In this document: piece after piece, positions 18,194-27,002 of the stretch
How positions within the stretch are numbered: the stretch's first letter is position 1
Layout: every line of letters begins with the position of its first letter
Assembly (NCBI GenBank): GCA_963517825.1
Contig: CAUQGB010000004.1
Coordinates: forward strand, 1 to 52,825
DNA from: Nanogingivalis sp963517825
Lineage (GTDB): Bacteria > Patescibacteriota > Saccharimonadia > Saccharimonadales > Saccharimonadaceae
DNA: 52,825 nt
Reading direction: 5' to 3'
Notes under the pieces: generated by a model
What the model was told of the DNA's origin: nothing
Database searches by the model: none
The model's input: only the letters and a program-made list of their open reading frames with translations
Made by a program: the position numbers and the translations under genes

Positions 18194-18647
18194 AATTTAT
18201 TTTTTCTCCTTAAAAAATACGATTGGCTTATATTTACAATCGTATTATATCAAATGTCGCACAATATATCTTTTACGACGTCTTTTATAAAAATAGCAGC
18301 TAATTCTTTTTTCTCATGAATTAACGATTGTGCGAAATGTTTGTCATAAGTTTATATTACTTATACTAATCTATAAACACGGTAGCGCAAAATTCTATCC
18401 AATAGATTTTTACAAATAGAAGTGGGAGCTAGAATATATCTCCACAAAATAAAAAATTTTTTCCAATTTTTATTTTTCATCACCACAAAATAAAACAAAA
18501 ATCTTTTCCTAGAAAGTTCCCCTGCCTTATTTTTTGATAATTATTTGACTTTTTTATTTTTCATATTATAATATATTTTTCCTATCATTTCTATTTTTAA
18601 ATTAGTTTAATGAACAAAAAACGAACAAAACACTTCTCTTCTTTACT
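18194..18647. other. 454-bp AT-rich intergenic region with repeated ACGATTG elements
   Basis: No convincing gene or structural RNA. Near the 77-aa gene: arms TACGATTG (18218-18225) and CAATCGTA (18237-18244); a further ACGATTG at 18324-18330; and the distant inverted pair TCGCACAAT (18257-18265) / ATTGTGCGA (18327-18335). A CCACAAAATAAAA direct repeat occurs near 18445 and 18482. Confidence 0.6.
18218..18252 (-). promoter_or_regulatory. Extended -10 promoter with overlapping palindromic operator
   Basis: Minus-strand TGATATAAT (18252-18244); no good -35 at 17 bp. The inverted repeat TACGATTG-N11-CAATCGTA (18218-18244) begins at the last base of the -10 and covers the expected transcription start, the position of a repressor site. 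Confidence 0.5.
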
Positions 18648-19523
18648 CTATTTATAGTAAGCCCTACCTTCAATCCTTAAATCTATGTAGTTTGGAGATA
18701 TCTTATTAGCTCTAAAATATTCAATAGCTTTTTTTAAATTAATAACCTGCCCTTCCGCAGAGTCTATAGTTGACATTCTTGCAAAATAGCTTACATTATT
18801 TACAGAAACCTCAACCTGTCGCAAACTAAGAGGAGGAATGCGAATTTTTGAAATATCCAAACCGTGTTTACTTGAAGCAGAAACGAGCTTTCCTATGAAA
18901 CTAAAAAAACTACTACTTGCAACATTCTTACCAGCCGAAATCGTAGAGCTACTATCGTCAATAATACTTAATGCCGGTTTTTCGAAATTGTTAGCTCTAA
19001 AAGAAACGCCATCAGAGTCAACAAAATATTCTTCACCGTTGACTAACCATGAGGCGACAGGTTTTCGAAAATCAAGATAGACTTTGTATGAAGTTAGTCC
19101 ATTAAATTCAATATTTGAAATTGCTAAGACTTCTGGGTTATCTTTCTGAATATCTTCAAGCAAGGATTTTTTGTTTAAATTTGATAAGATTCGCTCACTT
19201 GGATTTACATTTAAATACTCTTCAATTGCCTTTTCGTATTTGCTAAAATTTTGGTTTTTTGACTGATTTGAAGTTACCGATACCTTAGAAATGAACTGAA
19301 ATAAAAATACAAAAATTAAAACTATAAAAATAGCTAAAACAGCCAAAAAAGTGCTCAGTTTTCTTCTACGAACAACCAATTTTTGATTTTTTGAACGTTC
19401 AGATTGCTCTCTTTTATGGCGAGAAATTGTTTTTCCATAACGAAAATAACCCTTCTCTATCGAGCGTTCCTCTAAAATCTTTTTGCGCATTTCGCGACGG
19501 GTTAAATTTTTATCTTCCCTCAT
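18648..19523 (-). CDS. ftsQ: Cell-division protein FtsQ/DivIB
   Basis: 291 aa. A highly basic cytoplasmic N-terminus (1-57), one membrane helix (about 58-80), a POTRA-like domain and the FtsQ beta domain, ending in PNYIDLRIEGRAYYK, the family's C-terminal YIDLR signature. FtsQ bridges early and late divisome proteins. It is the last gene of the division cluster, 33 nt after murG, with its own promoter. Confidence 0.88.
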   Translation of the reverse strand: MREDKNLTRREMRKKILEERSIEKGYFRYGKTISRHKREQSERSKNQKLVVRRRKLSTFLAVLAIFIVLIFVFLFQFISKVSVTSNQSKNQNFSKYEKAIEEYLNVNPSERILSNLNKKSLLEDIQKDNPEVLAISNIEFNGLTSYKVYLDFRKPVASWLVNGEEYFVDSDGVSFRANNFEKPALSIIDDSSSTISAGKNVASSSFFSFIGKLVSASSKHGLDISKIRIPPLSLRQVEVSVNNVSYFARMSTIDSAEGQVINLKKAIEYFRANKISPNYIDLRIEGRAYYK

Positions 19524-19532
19524 CTAACTATA

Positions 19533-19541
19533 ATTATACCA
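19533..19541 (-). promoter_or_regulatory. Internal promoter of ftsQ (near-leaderless)
   Basis: TGGTATAAT on the minus strand with TATAAT at 19538-19533; the -10 ends 9 nt before ATG 19523. The -35 region (TATAAA) is poor. Confidence 0.5.
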
Positions 19542-19556
19542 TAAGCTTTATAATTT

Positions 19557-20714
19557 TTATAGATTCATAGCTTCAAAAATCATCTCAGCAACGTCTTTAG
19601 CCGCATCCGGCTTGGCAAATTCACCAAATCTTTCACCGAGCCTAAGCATTTCCTCTTCATTTTTTAAAGTTTGCAAAATTTCATCCGAAAGAACTTCTGG
19701 TTTTTTTTCAATTTCATCATCTGAAACAATCTTTACGGAGTTTGTTTTTTGGTAAACCTGTGCATTTTTTAACTGATGGCCACCCGTTAATCTTACATTC
19801 GGAACAAGAATGGTTGGCTTATGAAGAGCAGCAAGCTCGAGATTAGAAGTCGCTCCAGCACGAGCAACAACTAGATCTGCAGCAGCTAAAAACTTCCACA
19901 TATCTTTTGAAACAAAGCTTAGCAAATAAAAATCTTTTGAAAAACTCTTAGTTTCTTCTTGAAGTTCATCAAATTGAGCCAATCCAGATATTAGAACAAT
20001 TTGAGAATGTTTCGAAAGTTCCTCTCCCTTTGCAACAATTGCATTATTGAGCCGAGCTGCTCCAAGACCCCCACCAGTAATTACAACAAGTGGCTTAACT
20101 TTAGAAAAACCAAGCTCATCTTTAAACTTTTCTCGTTCTTTTTGACTGTATTTTCTAAAATTTTCAAGCACCGGAATACCAACGTATTTTGAAATTTCTT
20201 TTGGATAATTATAAAATTCGAGCGGTGCACCTGTTGCAATCCTTTTAGCAAATTTTGAAATAATACGATTAGCTAAACCAGGGTGCGCATCAGAATCATG
20301 AATAACAATTGGAATTCTCAGCATCCATGCTGCCAATCCAGCTGGAACACAAACAAACCCACCTTTACAAAAAATAACATCTGGACGGTTAACAACTAAT
20401 TTCGTAAAAGACTGAAAAATACCTGCAATACTCCTGAAGATATCAATAAAATTACCAAAAACAATACCTGGAACTGTGAAATGTTGCCAAAAAGTTAGGT
20501 GGTTATAGCGGCGAAATTTTCCACTCGAAATTTTCGAAACACTAACTTGCCCATCAAAAGACTGCTGCATAATTTTTGTAGCTTGCGGTGCAAATTTTTT
20601 ATCACACCAAAAATACAACTCAGTATCAGGTTTTTTCTTTAATATCTCTTTAAAAACTGCTACTACGGGCACCACGTGACCGCCCGACCCGCCGCCGATT
20701 GCTAGTATTTTCAT
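19557..20714 (-). CDS. murG: UDP-GlcNAc:lipid I GlcNAc-transferase MurG
   Basis: 385 aa from ATG 20714, with AAGGAGG seven bases upstream; longer in-frame starts would lie inside ftsW. GGGSGGHVVP is the N-terminal glycine loop, HDSDAHPGLANR the acceptor region, and GGGLGAARLN the donor-domain loop. MurG adds GlcNAc to lipid I, giving lipid II, on the inner membrane face. Its first 65 nt overlap the end of ftsW. Confidence 0.95.
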   Translation of the reverse strand: MKILAIGGGSGGHVVPVVAVFKEILKKKPDTELYFWCDKKFAPQATKIMQQSFDGQVSVSKISSGKFRRYNHLTFWQHFTVPGIVFGNFIDIFRSIAGIFQSFTKLVVNRPDVIFCKGGFVCVPAGLAAWMLRIPIVIHDSDAHPGLANRIISKFAKRIATGAPLEFYNYPKEISKYVGIPVLENFRKYSQKEREKFKDELGFSKVKPLVVITGGGLGAARLNNAIVAKGEELSKHSQIVLISGLAQFDELQEETKSFSKDFYLLSFVSKDMWKFLAAADLVVARAGATSNLELAALHKPTILVPNVRLTGGHQLKNAQVYQKTNSVKIVSDDEIEKKPEVLSDEILQTLKNEEEMLRLGERFGEFAKPDAAKDVAEMIFEAMNL

Positions 20715-22224
20715 AGCCTTCCTCCTTAAAATCTTCAACTTGCTTAAACGATGTGTAATTTGAAATATTGAAAACGATTCCGAGAACACCCAAGATCACA
20801 ACCAGACTGGTTCCTCCGTAAGAAATTAATGGAATTGTAATTCCTTTTAGCGGGAAAAGTCCAACCATCGCTGCCACATTAATTACCGTTTGCGAGGTTA
20901 TCCACCCAGTAACTCCAGCGACAAAAAGTCGACTTGCAGGGTTTTCCATTCTCGAAATAACTTTAAGAAGTTGATATATTAGTCCAAAATAAATTGCTAA
21001 TATTCCAACCAACCCCACAAAACCAAACATCTCACCCATCACTGCAAAAATTGAGTCATTAATGGTTTCAGGCAAATATCCTGCAGACTGAACTGAGTTT
21101 CCAATTCCTAAGCCTAAAATTCCACCTGAACCAATTGCAAGCTTAGCATTACAGATATGATATTGATCTTTTCCACTTTCCGTTAAAATATTACTACAAT
21201 CGCCTTTCGAAAATGTTAAAATACGCGAAATTCGGTGTGGTTCAAAAACAATCAGTAAAACAACTCCAGCTAGAACCACCAAACCCACGGGAACAAGCTT
21301 ATCTGATTTCATACCAGCAATAACAAACTGAAAAGCTATCGCAATAATAATCGTAGTTGCCGTTCCAAGATCCTTTTGAAAACCAGCCACAACCAACAAT
21401 ACCGCAATGATAATAACACCTGCAGGCAAAATAGTTTCCTTATAGCTATTGATTTTACCCTTAGAAGCCTGCGCGCCAAGAAATGTTGAAAGCAACAATA
21501 TTGCACCAATTTTCAAAAATTCAGCCTGCTGGAAGCTAAATCCAGAAAAACCAAACCAACGACAAGCGCCATTTTCACAAATTACTGGTGGCAAGTTGAA
21601 TATTGCTAACCCCGCAAGAACAACACACAAAATTAAAGAAAATACAAAAATCTGCGAAGATCTCGAAAAAATCCAGTTCAACGGGATTGCTTTCATTCCA
21701 AAAAAGAATAAAAGCCCGATAACAATATACGTAAGATGTCGCCAGAAAAAGTAGTATTCGTCATAATTTGTACCCTTGGCGATATTGAGAGAGTTTGCTC
21801 TTTGTGGACTCAATGAAAACATCACAACGAGTCCAATCAAAAGCAACAAACCAATAAACAAGAATAGTATATAGTTCGCACGGTGTTTTCGGATCTTCTC
21901 GAAACCTTCAAGGTTTAAGCGTTTTTTATTATCAGCCTTAACGCTTTCGCGAATTCGAACACAAGGGTTTATAATGAAAATTATAATTGACGACCTTACT
22001 AAAAACCAAACTCTTTCTAGCAAGCTGCCAAACTGGCCCTTTAAGAAATCCTGAATAACAGCCATAAAGCTATCATTTTTTAAATCGCCATCAAAAAAAC
22101 TATTTTTCTGAATAGTTATTTTTTGACCACTTAGGCTATTTCGGCGCGGCAAATCTGAAACTACTAGACGTCCAGGATCGCGCCTAGCACTATCTCGCAA
22201 AGGTTGCCTTCTTCGAGTTTCCAT
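20650..22224 (-). CDS. ftsW: SEDS peptidoglycan polymerase FtsW (RodA/FtsW family)
   Basis: 524 aa. An unusual basic/soluble N-terminal extension of about 110 residues precedes ten membrane segments. SEDS hallmarks include KIGAILLLSTFLG, a long outer loop, and the C-terminal PLKGITIPLISYGGTS block. It polymerises glycan from lipid II with its partner PBP. The start forms a TAATG junction with mraY. The C-terminal tail (RRRVGRSRGARSSSF) is encoded in the sequence that also holds the murG ribosome-binding site and start. Confidence 0.93.
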   Translation of the reverse strand: METRRRQPLRDSARRDPGRLVVSDLPRRNSLSGQKITIQKNSFFDGDLKNDSFMAVIQDFLKGQFGSLLERVWFLVRSSIIIFIINPCVRIRESVKADNKKRLNLEGFEKIRKHRANYILFLFIGLLLLIGLVVMFSLSPQRANSLNIAKGTNYDEYYFFWRHLTYIVIGLLFFFGMKAIPLNWIFSRSSQIFVFSLILCVVLAGLAIFNLPPVICENGACRWFGFSGFSFQQAEFLKIGAILLLSTFLGAQASKGKINSYKETILPAGVIIIAVLLVVAGFQKDLGTATTIIIAIAFQFVIAGMKSDKLVPVGLVVLAGVVLLIVFEPHRISRILTFSKGDCSNILTESGKDQYHICNAKLAIGSGGILGLGIGNSVQSAGYLPETINDSIFAVMGEMFGFVGLVGILAIYFGLIYQLLKVISRMENPASRLFVAGVTGWITSQTVINVAAMVGLFPLKGITIPLISYGGTSLVVILGVLGIVFNISNYTSFKQVEDFKEEGYENTSNRRRVGRSRGARSSSF

Positions 22225-23249
22225 TACAGGATTTTATGCTCTGCCAGCGCCAAAATTATACCAATGAATGCAGTAACCATTCCGATAATCCAAAATCGCA
22301 TTGTAATTTTAGTCTCTTCCCAGCCCGTTGCTTCAAGGTGGTGATGTATTGGCGCTGAGATAAACACTTTACGCTTAAAAACTTTTTTCGAAAAAATCTG
22401 AATAGCGCTCGAACCGGCTTCAATCACAAAAATTAATCCGATTACAGGCAAAAGAAGAAGTGAGTTAGTTAGCATTGCTACAACACCAAGAGATGTTCCC
22501 CAGGCAAAAGAACCAACATCGCCCATAAAGAAACGCGCTGGATAAACATTAAACCATAGATATGCAAGAAGCGTACCAAGAACCGTAAAACAGAATGCCG
22601 CTAAATTATACTGGTTTTGAACGAGAGCAATAATTCCGAAAGCGACAAAAGCAGCACTCAATAATCCACCCGCCAAGCCATCAAGCCCGTCAGAAATATT
22701 TACTGCATTACTTGTTGCAATAATTGCAAAGATAAAGAGTGGCACCATCCAATAGCTAATTTCAATATTTCCAACAAAAGGAATCATTACACTTGTAAAA
22801 TGAAGTTTGAAAGTAAAAAACCACGCCAAAAAACCAGCAAGAGCAAGAATCATTGCAAATTTAATAGGCGCACGAAGACCGGCGTCTTTACGATTCGATC
22901 CCCAAATATTTAAAATATCATCAATCAAACCAATAGAAGCGCCCCCAACAAGACCAGCCAAAGGAAGCCAAGTTTGCTCTCGTTTTAAATTCAGCAGAAC
23001 AGAAAGAGTAACGGCTGCAACCACACCGACAACCCCTGCCATAGTTGGAATATTTCGTGCAATTTTTTTAGCATGCAATTTGTTTACAACCGTTAAAGCT
23101 TCACCCGTGACCGATGCGGTCTTTTGCTTTTTCCAGAATTTATACTTATAGGCAACAAAAGTATAAATTGGCGTCAAGCACATTGCTAAAATGAACCCAG
23201 CAAGGCTGAATAGTGCAGAAATAATTAGTTGATTTGTAATATTTAACAT
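22224..23249 (-). CDS. mraY: Phospho-MurNAc-pentapeptide transferase MraY
   Basis: 341 aa, about ten membrane helices. Motifs: the DDxxN-like LIDDILNIWG, NAVNISDGLDGLAGG with the Asn/Asp of the uridine site, FMGDVGSFAWG, and the HHH cluster in SAPIHHHLEATGW. It transfers phospho-MurNAc-pentapeptide to undecaprenyl phosphate, forming lipid I. Confidence 0.96.
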   Translation of the reverse strand: MLNITNQLIISALFSLAGFILAMCLTPIYTFVAYKYKFWKKQKTASVTGEALTVVNKLHAKKIARNIPTMAGVVGVVAAVTLSVLLNLKREQTWLPLAGLVGGASIGLIDDILNIWGSNRKDAGLRAPIKFAMILALAGFLAWFFTFKLHFTSVMIPFVGNIEISYWMVPLFIFAIIATSNAVNISDGLDGLAGGLLSAAFVAFGIIALVQNQYNLAAFCFTVLGTLLAYLWFNVYPARFFMGDVGSFAWGTSLGVVAMLTNSLLLLPVIGLIFVIEAGSSAIQIFSKKVFKRKVFISAPIHHHLEATGWEETKITMRFWIIGMVTAFIGIILALAEHKIL

Positions 23250-23258
23250 ATTCCCTCT

Positions 23259-25001
23259 TTAATTTTTTGGTTTAACTTCTAGATAATTTAACAGCCAGTT
23301 TGAGATTTCAGTGAAAATCGGTGCAGCATCTTTCGAACCCTGCAAATTCTGATTTTCACCCCAAACCGCTACCATTATAACATATTCAGCCTGATCTCCG
23401 CCACCAAAACCAACATAACTACCAATCGTCTGAAAATCAACATATTTTCCACCAACAATCGTCTGACTGGTTCCAGTTTTTCCACCAATCTGATAGCCAG
23501 ATGAATCTTTTGCACCACCAACCTTTCGGACACCTTCTAGAACCTGTTTCATCTGTTCACTGGTTTCTTTCGAAATTACCGCTTCTTTATTGATCTTAGG
23601 TTCTTTTTTCGAAATCTTTCCGTTTTCATCAACCGTCCCTTCAATTATACTTGGCCTATACAAAGTTCCGCCATTAACTAATGAAGAGAAAGCATTTGCA
23701 GTTTGAATCATTGTTGTAGTCATACCTTGGCCGAAAGTCATGTTGGAGTAGCGGACTGCGTTTCCTTCAGCATTTTTTGGTGAAACCAGAGAACCTTGGC
23801 TTTCAAGAATTTCAATTCCAGTTTCCTGCCCAAGCCCGAAACGGTTATGAAAATAATCATAAATCTTGTTTCGAGCTGCTGAATTAAGACTTCCTCCGCC
23901 GAGAAGCTTTCCAATAGTTACCATTCCAGTGTTCAATGAGTAATCCATTGCCGTTTGAAAAGTGATTGAACCAGTATGTCCCAAAACCGCATTTCGAATC
24001 GTAATATCTTCGATTTGAATCGAGTCAGTATTATTGTATCGAGTTGAAGGGCTTACAACACCCTCGTTAAGTCCCGTAGCCATTGTGAAAGATTTTATGA
24101 CTGAGCCATTTTCATAAGCCATTGTTGCGGTATTGTTATTATAAACTGAACTATTCTCAACCTTGCCGTAATTTGCTGGGTCGTAAGTTGGGTAATTCGC
24201 CATAGCCATAATTTTGCCATTTTTTGGATTCATAACCAAAACTGAGCCATTTTTCATACCTTTTGACTCCATTTGCGATTTTAAAACCTTTTCAACGCGA
24301 GCCTGAATGTTGCGATCGATCGATAATACAATATTTTTTCCATTGACGGCTGGTTTTTCGATATTTTCACTTCCAACTTCAATAACCTGATTGAATGCAT
24401 CTGTTGTAATTTTTTTATAACCATCAGTTCCCGTCAATTCTTTATTCATTGCTTGTTCGATACCGTAGTTTCCACCGTTATCATTCACAAAACCTAGAAT
24501 CTGCGCGCCTAAATTACCTTCCGGATAAACCCTTCTCGCTTCAGCCGTGAACCCAATTCCGTGAAACTTTTTTTCACGAATGGCATTAGCTTGTTTTAAC
24601 GAAAGTTTTGTTCCAACAACTTGATATCTCGTATCTTTTTTTTCGAAAAGTTTCTCGAAATCATTTTTTAGATTTCCACCAGCAACTTTTCTAAATTCTG
24701 AGATAATTTCATCTTTTTTAACTTTTTTTGAATTTGCAATTTCTTGTGGATCAATCCAAAGAGTATAAACAGTTTCATTCAAGACTATTTTGGTGAGTTT
24801 TTTGCCATCCATTGCATAAATTAAGCCGCGTTGAGCTTTAATTTCGAATTGTTTTCTCTGACCTTTATCGGCACGAGCGCGATAATCTGCGCCTTCAATA
24901 ACTTGCAAGAAAAAAAGCCGAACCACAATTACCGCAAAAACCCCTAAAATTGAGATTGCAAGATAACCTGTTCGACTTTTATTCTTAAAACCTAAAATCA
25001 T
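23259..25001 (-). CDS. Class B penicillin-binding protein (FtsI/PBP2-type)
   Basis: 580 aa. N-terminal membrane anchor (about 14-34), PBP dimer domain with RGLIYAMDG, then the transpeptidase: S300xxK303, SLN at 355-357 and KTGT at 508-511. No PASTA domains. By position next to ftsL and ftsW it is the divisome transpeptidase that crosslinks septal peptidoglycan. Confidence 0.92.
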   Translation of the reverse strand: MILGFKNKSRTGYLAISILGVFAVIVVRLFFLQVIEGADYRARADKGQRKQFEIKAQRGLIYAMDGKKLTKIVLNETVYTLWIDPQEIANSKKVKKDEIISEFRKVAGGNLKNDFEKLFEKKDTRYQVVGTKLSLKQANAIREKKFHGIGFTAEARRVYPEGNLGAQILGFVNDNGGNYGIEQAMNKELTGTDGYKKITTDAFNQVIEVGSENIEKPAVNGKNIVLSIDRNIQARVEKVLKSQMESKGMKNGSVLVMNPKNGKIMAMANYPTYDPANYGKVENSSVYNNNTATMAYENGSVIKSFTMATGLNEGVVSPSTRYNNTDSIQIEDITIRNAVLGHTGSITFQTAMDYSLNTGMVTIGKLLGGGSLNSAARNKIYDYFHNRFGLGQETGIEILESQGSLVSPKNAEGNAVRYSNMTFGQGMTTTMIQTANAFSSLVNGGTLYRPSIIEGTVDENGKISKKEPKINKEAVISKETSEQMKQVLEGVRKVGGAKDSSGYQIGGKTGTSQTIVGGKYVDFQTIGSYVGFGGGDQAEYVIMVAVWGENQNLQGSKDAAPIFTEISNWLLNYLEVKPKN

Positions 25002-25050
25002 ATAATTCTATTTTATCACACTTTTTGTGATTTTTCGAAAAAGCTTAAAC

Positions 25051-25446
25051 TTATTTTGCGTAAGAAACTGACGCCGGAGTTGTCATTTTCTTTGCAACTT
25101 CGCTATTTTCAATATTCGAAAGTGCTGTAAGTCGTGCATTTTCAACTTCTAAATCAGCTTTTTTAATTTCTAAATCTGAAATTTTCGAATCAATTTGTTG
25201 AATTTCATTGCCATAAAGTGCGGGCTTAGAAGAATTCATTAAGAAGATAATTCCAAGAACCGCAATCAAAATACCAAGCATCAAAAATTGCGTTACCACA
25301 CCAAGTTTTGCTGTTGGCTGAAAAATAGCGATATTGTTATTTCTTCCATATGACCGCGACGAAACTTGTGTTTGGCGACGGCGACTAACATAATTTGTGT
25401 TTGTTTTATACATTGGTTTTTGTATTGCGTTAAATTTAATATTCAA
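25051..25446 (-). CDS. ftsL: FtsL/DivIC-like divisome protein
   Basis: 131 aa. A Ser/Arg/Asn-rich cytoplasmic N-terminus, one membrane helix (about 52-70), then a short coiled coil (QIDSKISDLEIKKADLEVEN). Size, topology and position between rsmH and the PBP match FtsL; the sequence family itself is poorly conserved. Expected to pair with FtsQ and activate FtsWI. Confidence 0.7.
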   Translation of the reverse strand: MNIKFNAIQKPMYKTNTNYVSRRRQTQVSSRSYGRNNNIAIFQPTAKLGVVTQFLMLGILIAVLGIIFLMNSSKPALYGNEIQQIDSKISDLEIKKADLEVENARLTALSNIENSEVAKKMTTPASVSYAK

Positions 25447-25452
25447 TAAAAT

Positions 25453-25484
25453 AAAGCACCAAACCAGTCATTGGCTGGTGCTTT
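25453..25484 (-). terminator. Terminator/attenuator-like hairpin before ftsL
   Basis: Perfect 9-bp outer stem (AAAGCACCA/TGGTGCTTT) with an inner CCA/TGG stem, followed on the minus strand by ATTTTATT. It lies between the 21-codon ORF and ftsL, inside an otherwise continuous operon, and so could reduce or regulate read-through. Confidence 0.65.
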
Positions 25485-25539
25485 AAAGTTTAATTTTTTG
25501 TTTCAATTTTTTGTTTTTGTTTTTCGAAAGCTTTAAATA

Positions 25540-25605
25540 CTATCGAAAATTAACTTTTACGCGAGCTTGTTCGTTAGCGTAGCTTACTTTGATTGTTTTT
25601 GGCAT
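25540..25605 (-). CDS. Possible 21-aa small protein in the division cluster
   Basis: ATG at 25605, stop TAG at 25540-25542, encoding a basic peptide (MPKTIKVSYANEQARVK plus VNFR). A strong AAAGGAGG ribosome-binding site lies 5 nt upstream. It begins 18 nt after the rsmH stop and is followed by a terminator-like hairpin before ftsL. It could be a leader peptide for attenuation or a real micropeptide; only conservation can tell. Confidence 0.5.
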   Translation of the reverse strand: MPKTIKVSYANEQARVKVNFR

Positions 25606-25623
25606 CTCGCCTCCTTTTGTTTT

Positions 25624-26520
25624 TTATTTTCTAATGCTCACTCGCAATTTTGCACTACGAGCTCGCGGATTGTTAGCGTCTTCTTTCGCGCCATCAAGCG
25701 GTTTTTTAGTAATAATTTGAAATTTCGATTCCAAACCTTTTTTCGAATCTTCTTTAAAATAATTCTTCACGAGCTTATCCTCGAGGCTATGAAAAGTAAT
25801 AATTCCAACTCTTCCGCCATGATTTAAAAGTTTTGGAAGCAATCCTAAAACTTCTTCAACCTGTTGAAGTTCGTTATTTACTGCGATTCGAATCGCCTGA
25901 AAAGTGCGCGTTGCGGGATGTGTTTTTTGCCATCCGCCTTTATGCACGCTTAAAATTAAATCAGCTAATTGTGTTGTGGTCTCAATTCTCTGCTTTTTTC
26001 GAACTTCTATTATTTTCGAAACAATTCTTTCAGCAAATCCGCGTTTCTCTTCGCCAAATTCAATTAAAATTTGCATTAACTCACTCTTATTTGCGAAATT
26101 AACAATATCCGCTGCCGTTTTTTCTTGAGCAGGATTCATTCGCATGTCGAGTGGTCCATCTTTTCGAAAAGAAAATCCCCTTTCGGCAATATCTAACTGG
26201 GGTGAAGAAACACCCAAATCCGCCAAAATTATATCGAATTTTCGACCTTCTTTTACTAATTCCCTTGCCGCAGAAAGAAAATCCATATGCAAAAGCTCTA
26301 CGCCTTCATTTTTAAACCGTTGAAGCGTGCGAATTGCATTTTCATCTCTATCTACCAAAACTGAGTCTTCAAAATTTTTAGTAATATTTAAAAACTCGCC
26401 AGCGTGTCCGCCATATCCTGCCGTAAAATCGAGATAACTTTCCCTTTTTTTTGGCTGGATTTGTGCTAAGCTAGCCTGCAATAGAACTGGTATGTGAACT
26501 GATTTTTCTGTGTAATTCAT
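25624..26520 (-). CDS. rsmH: 16S rRNA (cytosine-1402-N4)-methyltransferase RsmH (MraW)
   Basis: 298 aa. HIPVLLQ at the N-terminus, the SAM-binding LDFTAGYGGHAGEFL (usual GxGGH), DLGVSSPQLD and RGFSFRKDGPLDMRMN are all diagnostic. It methylates C1402 in the 30S P site. First gene of the division cluster in its usual place; mraZ is not seen upstream. AGGTGG precedes the ATG. Confidence 0.96.
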   Translation of the reverse strand: MNYTEKSVHIPVLLQASLAQIQPKKRESYLDFTAGYGGHAGEFLNITKNFEDSVLVDRDENAIRTLQRFKNEGVELLHMDFLSAARELVKEGRKFDIILADLGVSSPQLDIAERGFSFRKDGPLDMRMNPAQEKTAADIVNFANKSELMQILIEFGEEKRGFAERIVSKIIEVRKKQRIETTTQLADLILSVHKGGWQKTHPATRTFQAIRIAVNNELQQVEEVLGLLPKLLNHGGRVGIITFHSLEDKLVKNYFKEDSKKGLESKFQIITKKPLDGAKEDANNPRARSAKLRVSIRK

Positions 26521-27002
26521 AATTTAAAGCCACCTATCTGATGATTAAACTTTTTGTTTTTGTTTATTTTTTGTTTTAAGATTCATTATAAGTTTAGCCT
26601 TTTGCTTGGCGTATAGCCAACCATATTGCTGTTTGAGAGACTTATATATGAGGTGGAGTTTTATTTTGGGAGGTTTTAGAATGTGCTCCAGCTATTATTT
26701 TAACCTGGTTACTGGTATTTGTCCAGCTGTTTAATCACCAGGTAGTTGACCTTAAACTAAAAACTACATCTATTTTTAACGTGCTTTTGTTTTTGTTTAG
26801 TGGGTTTTTCTGTTGGTTTCTGTCGTTTCCACTGACTTAAGTTTACCGCGAATTGAAAATTTTCGCAAGACCTATTTTTGACAAACACGCAAATATAGAA
26901 ATAATTTTTATATATTTTTCCACAACTATGTGGAAAAGCAAGCACTTTAACAGATACTAAATACTTTTCCACAAAGCTTATGTTTAATTGTTGAAAACTG
27001 AA
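26521..27002. other. 482-bp spacer with nested stem-loops and DnaA-box-like repeats
   Basis: A possible minus-strand -10 (TATAAT, 26590-26585) for rsmH would give a leader of about 70 nt. TTGGC-GTATA-GCCAA lies at about 26606-26620. A nested structure at 26703-26743 pairs ACCTGGT with ACCAGGT around a CTGG/CCAG stem. TTTTCCACA occurs at 26916-26924 and 26965-26973, with an inverted copy at 26929-26937. A 71-codon frame at 26757-26972 does not look coding. Confidence 0.55.
26916..26973. repeat. Three DnaA-box-like TTTTCCACA nonamers
   Basis: Each differs by one base from the TTATCCACA consensus. Two face each other with a 4-nt gap, forming a 9-bp palindrome; the third is in direct orientation 40 nt on. 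No dnaA gene or strand switch is nearby, so an origin is not supported by context. Confidence 0.45.

Noticed and set aside
26521..26760. tmRNA, RNase P RNA or SRP RNA
   Set aside because: None of the conserved cores (tmRNA tRNA-like ends, RNase P GAGGAAAGTC, SRP GGAAG tetraloop region) is present on either strand.
26757..26972. 71-codon minus-strand frame
   Set aside because: No ribosome-binding site, abnormal composition and overlap with inverted repeats; it looks non-coding.
26880..27000. Chromosomal replication origin
   Set aside because: DnaA-box-like nonamers are present, but there is no dnaA/dnaN, no AT-rich 13-mer array that I can separate from background, and genes on both sides run in the same direction.
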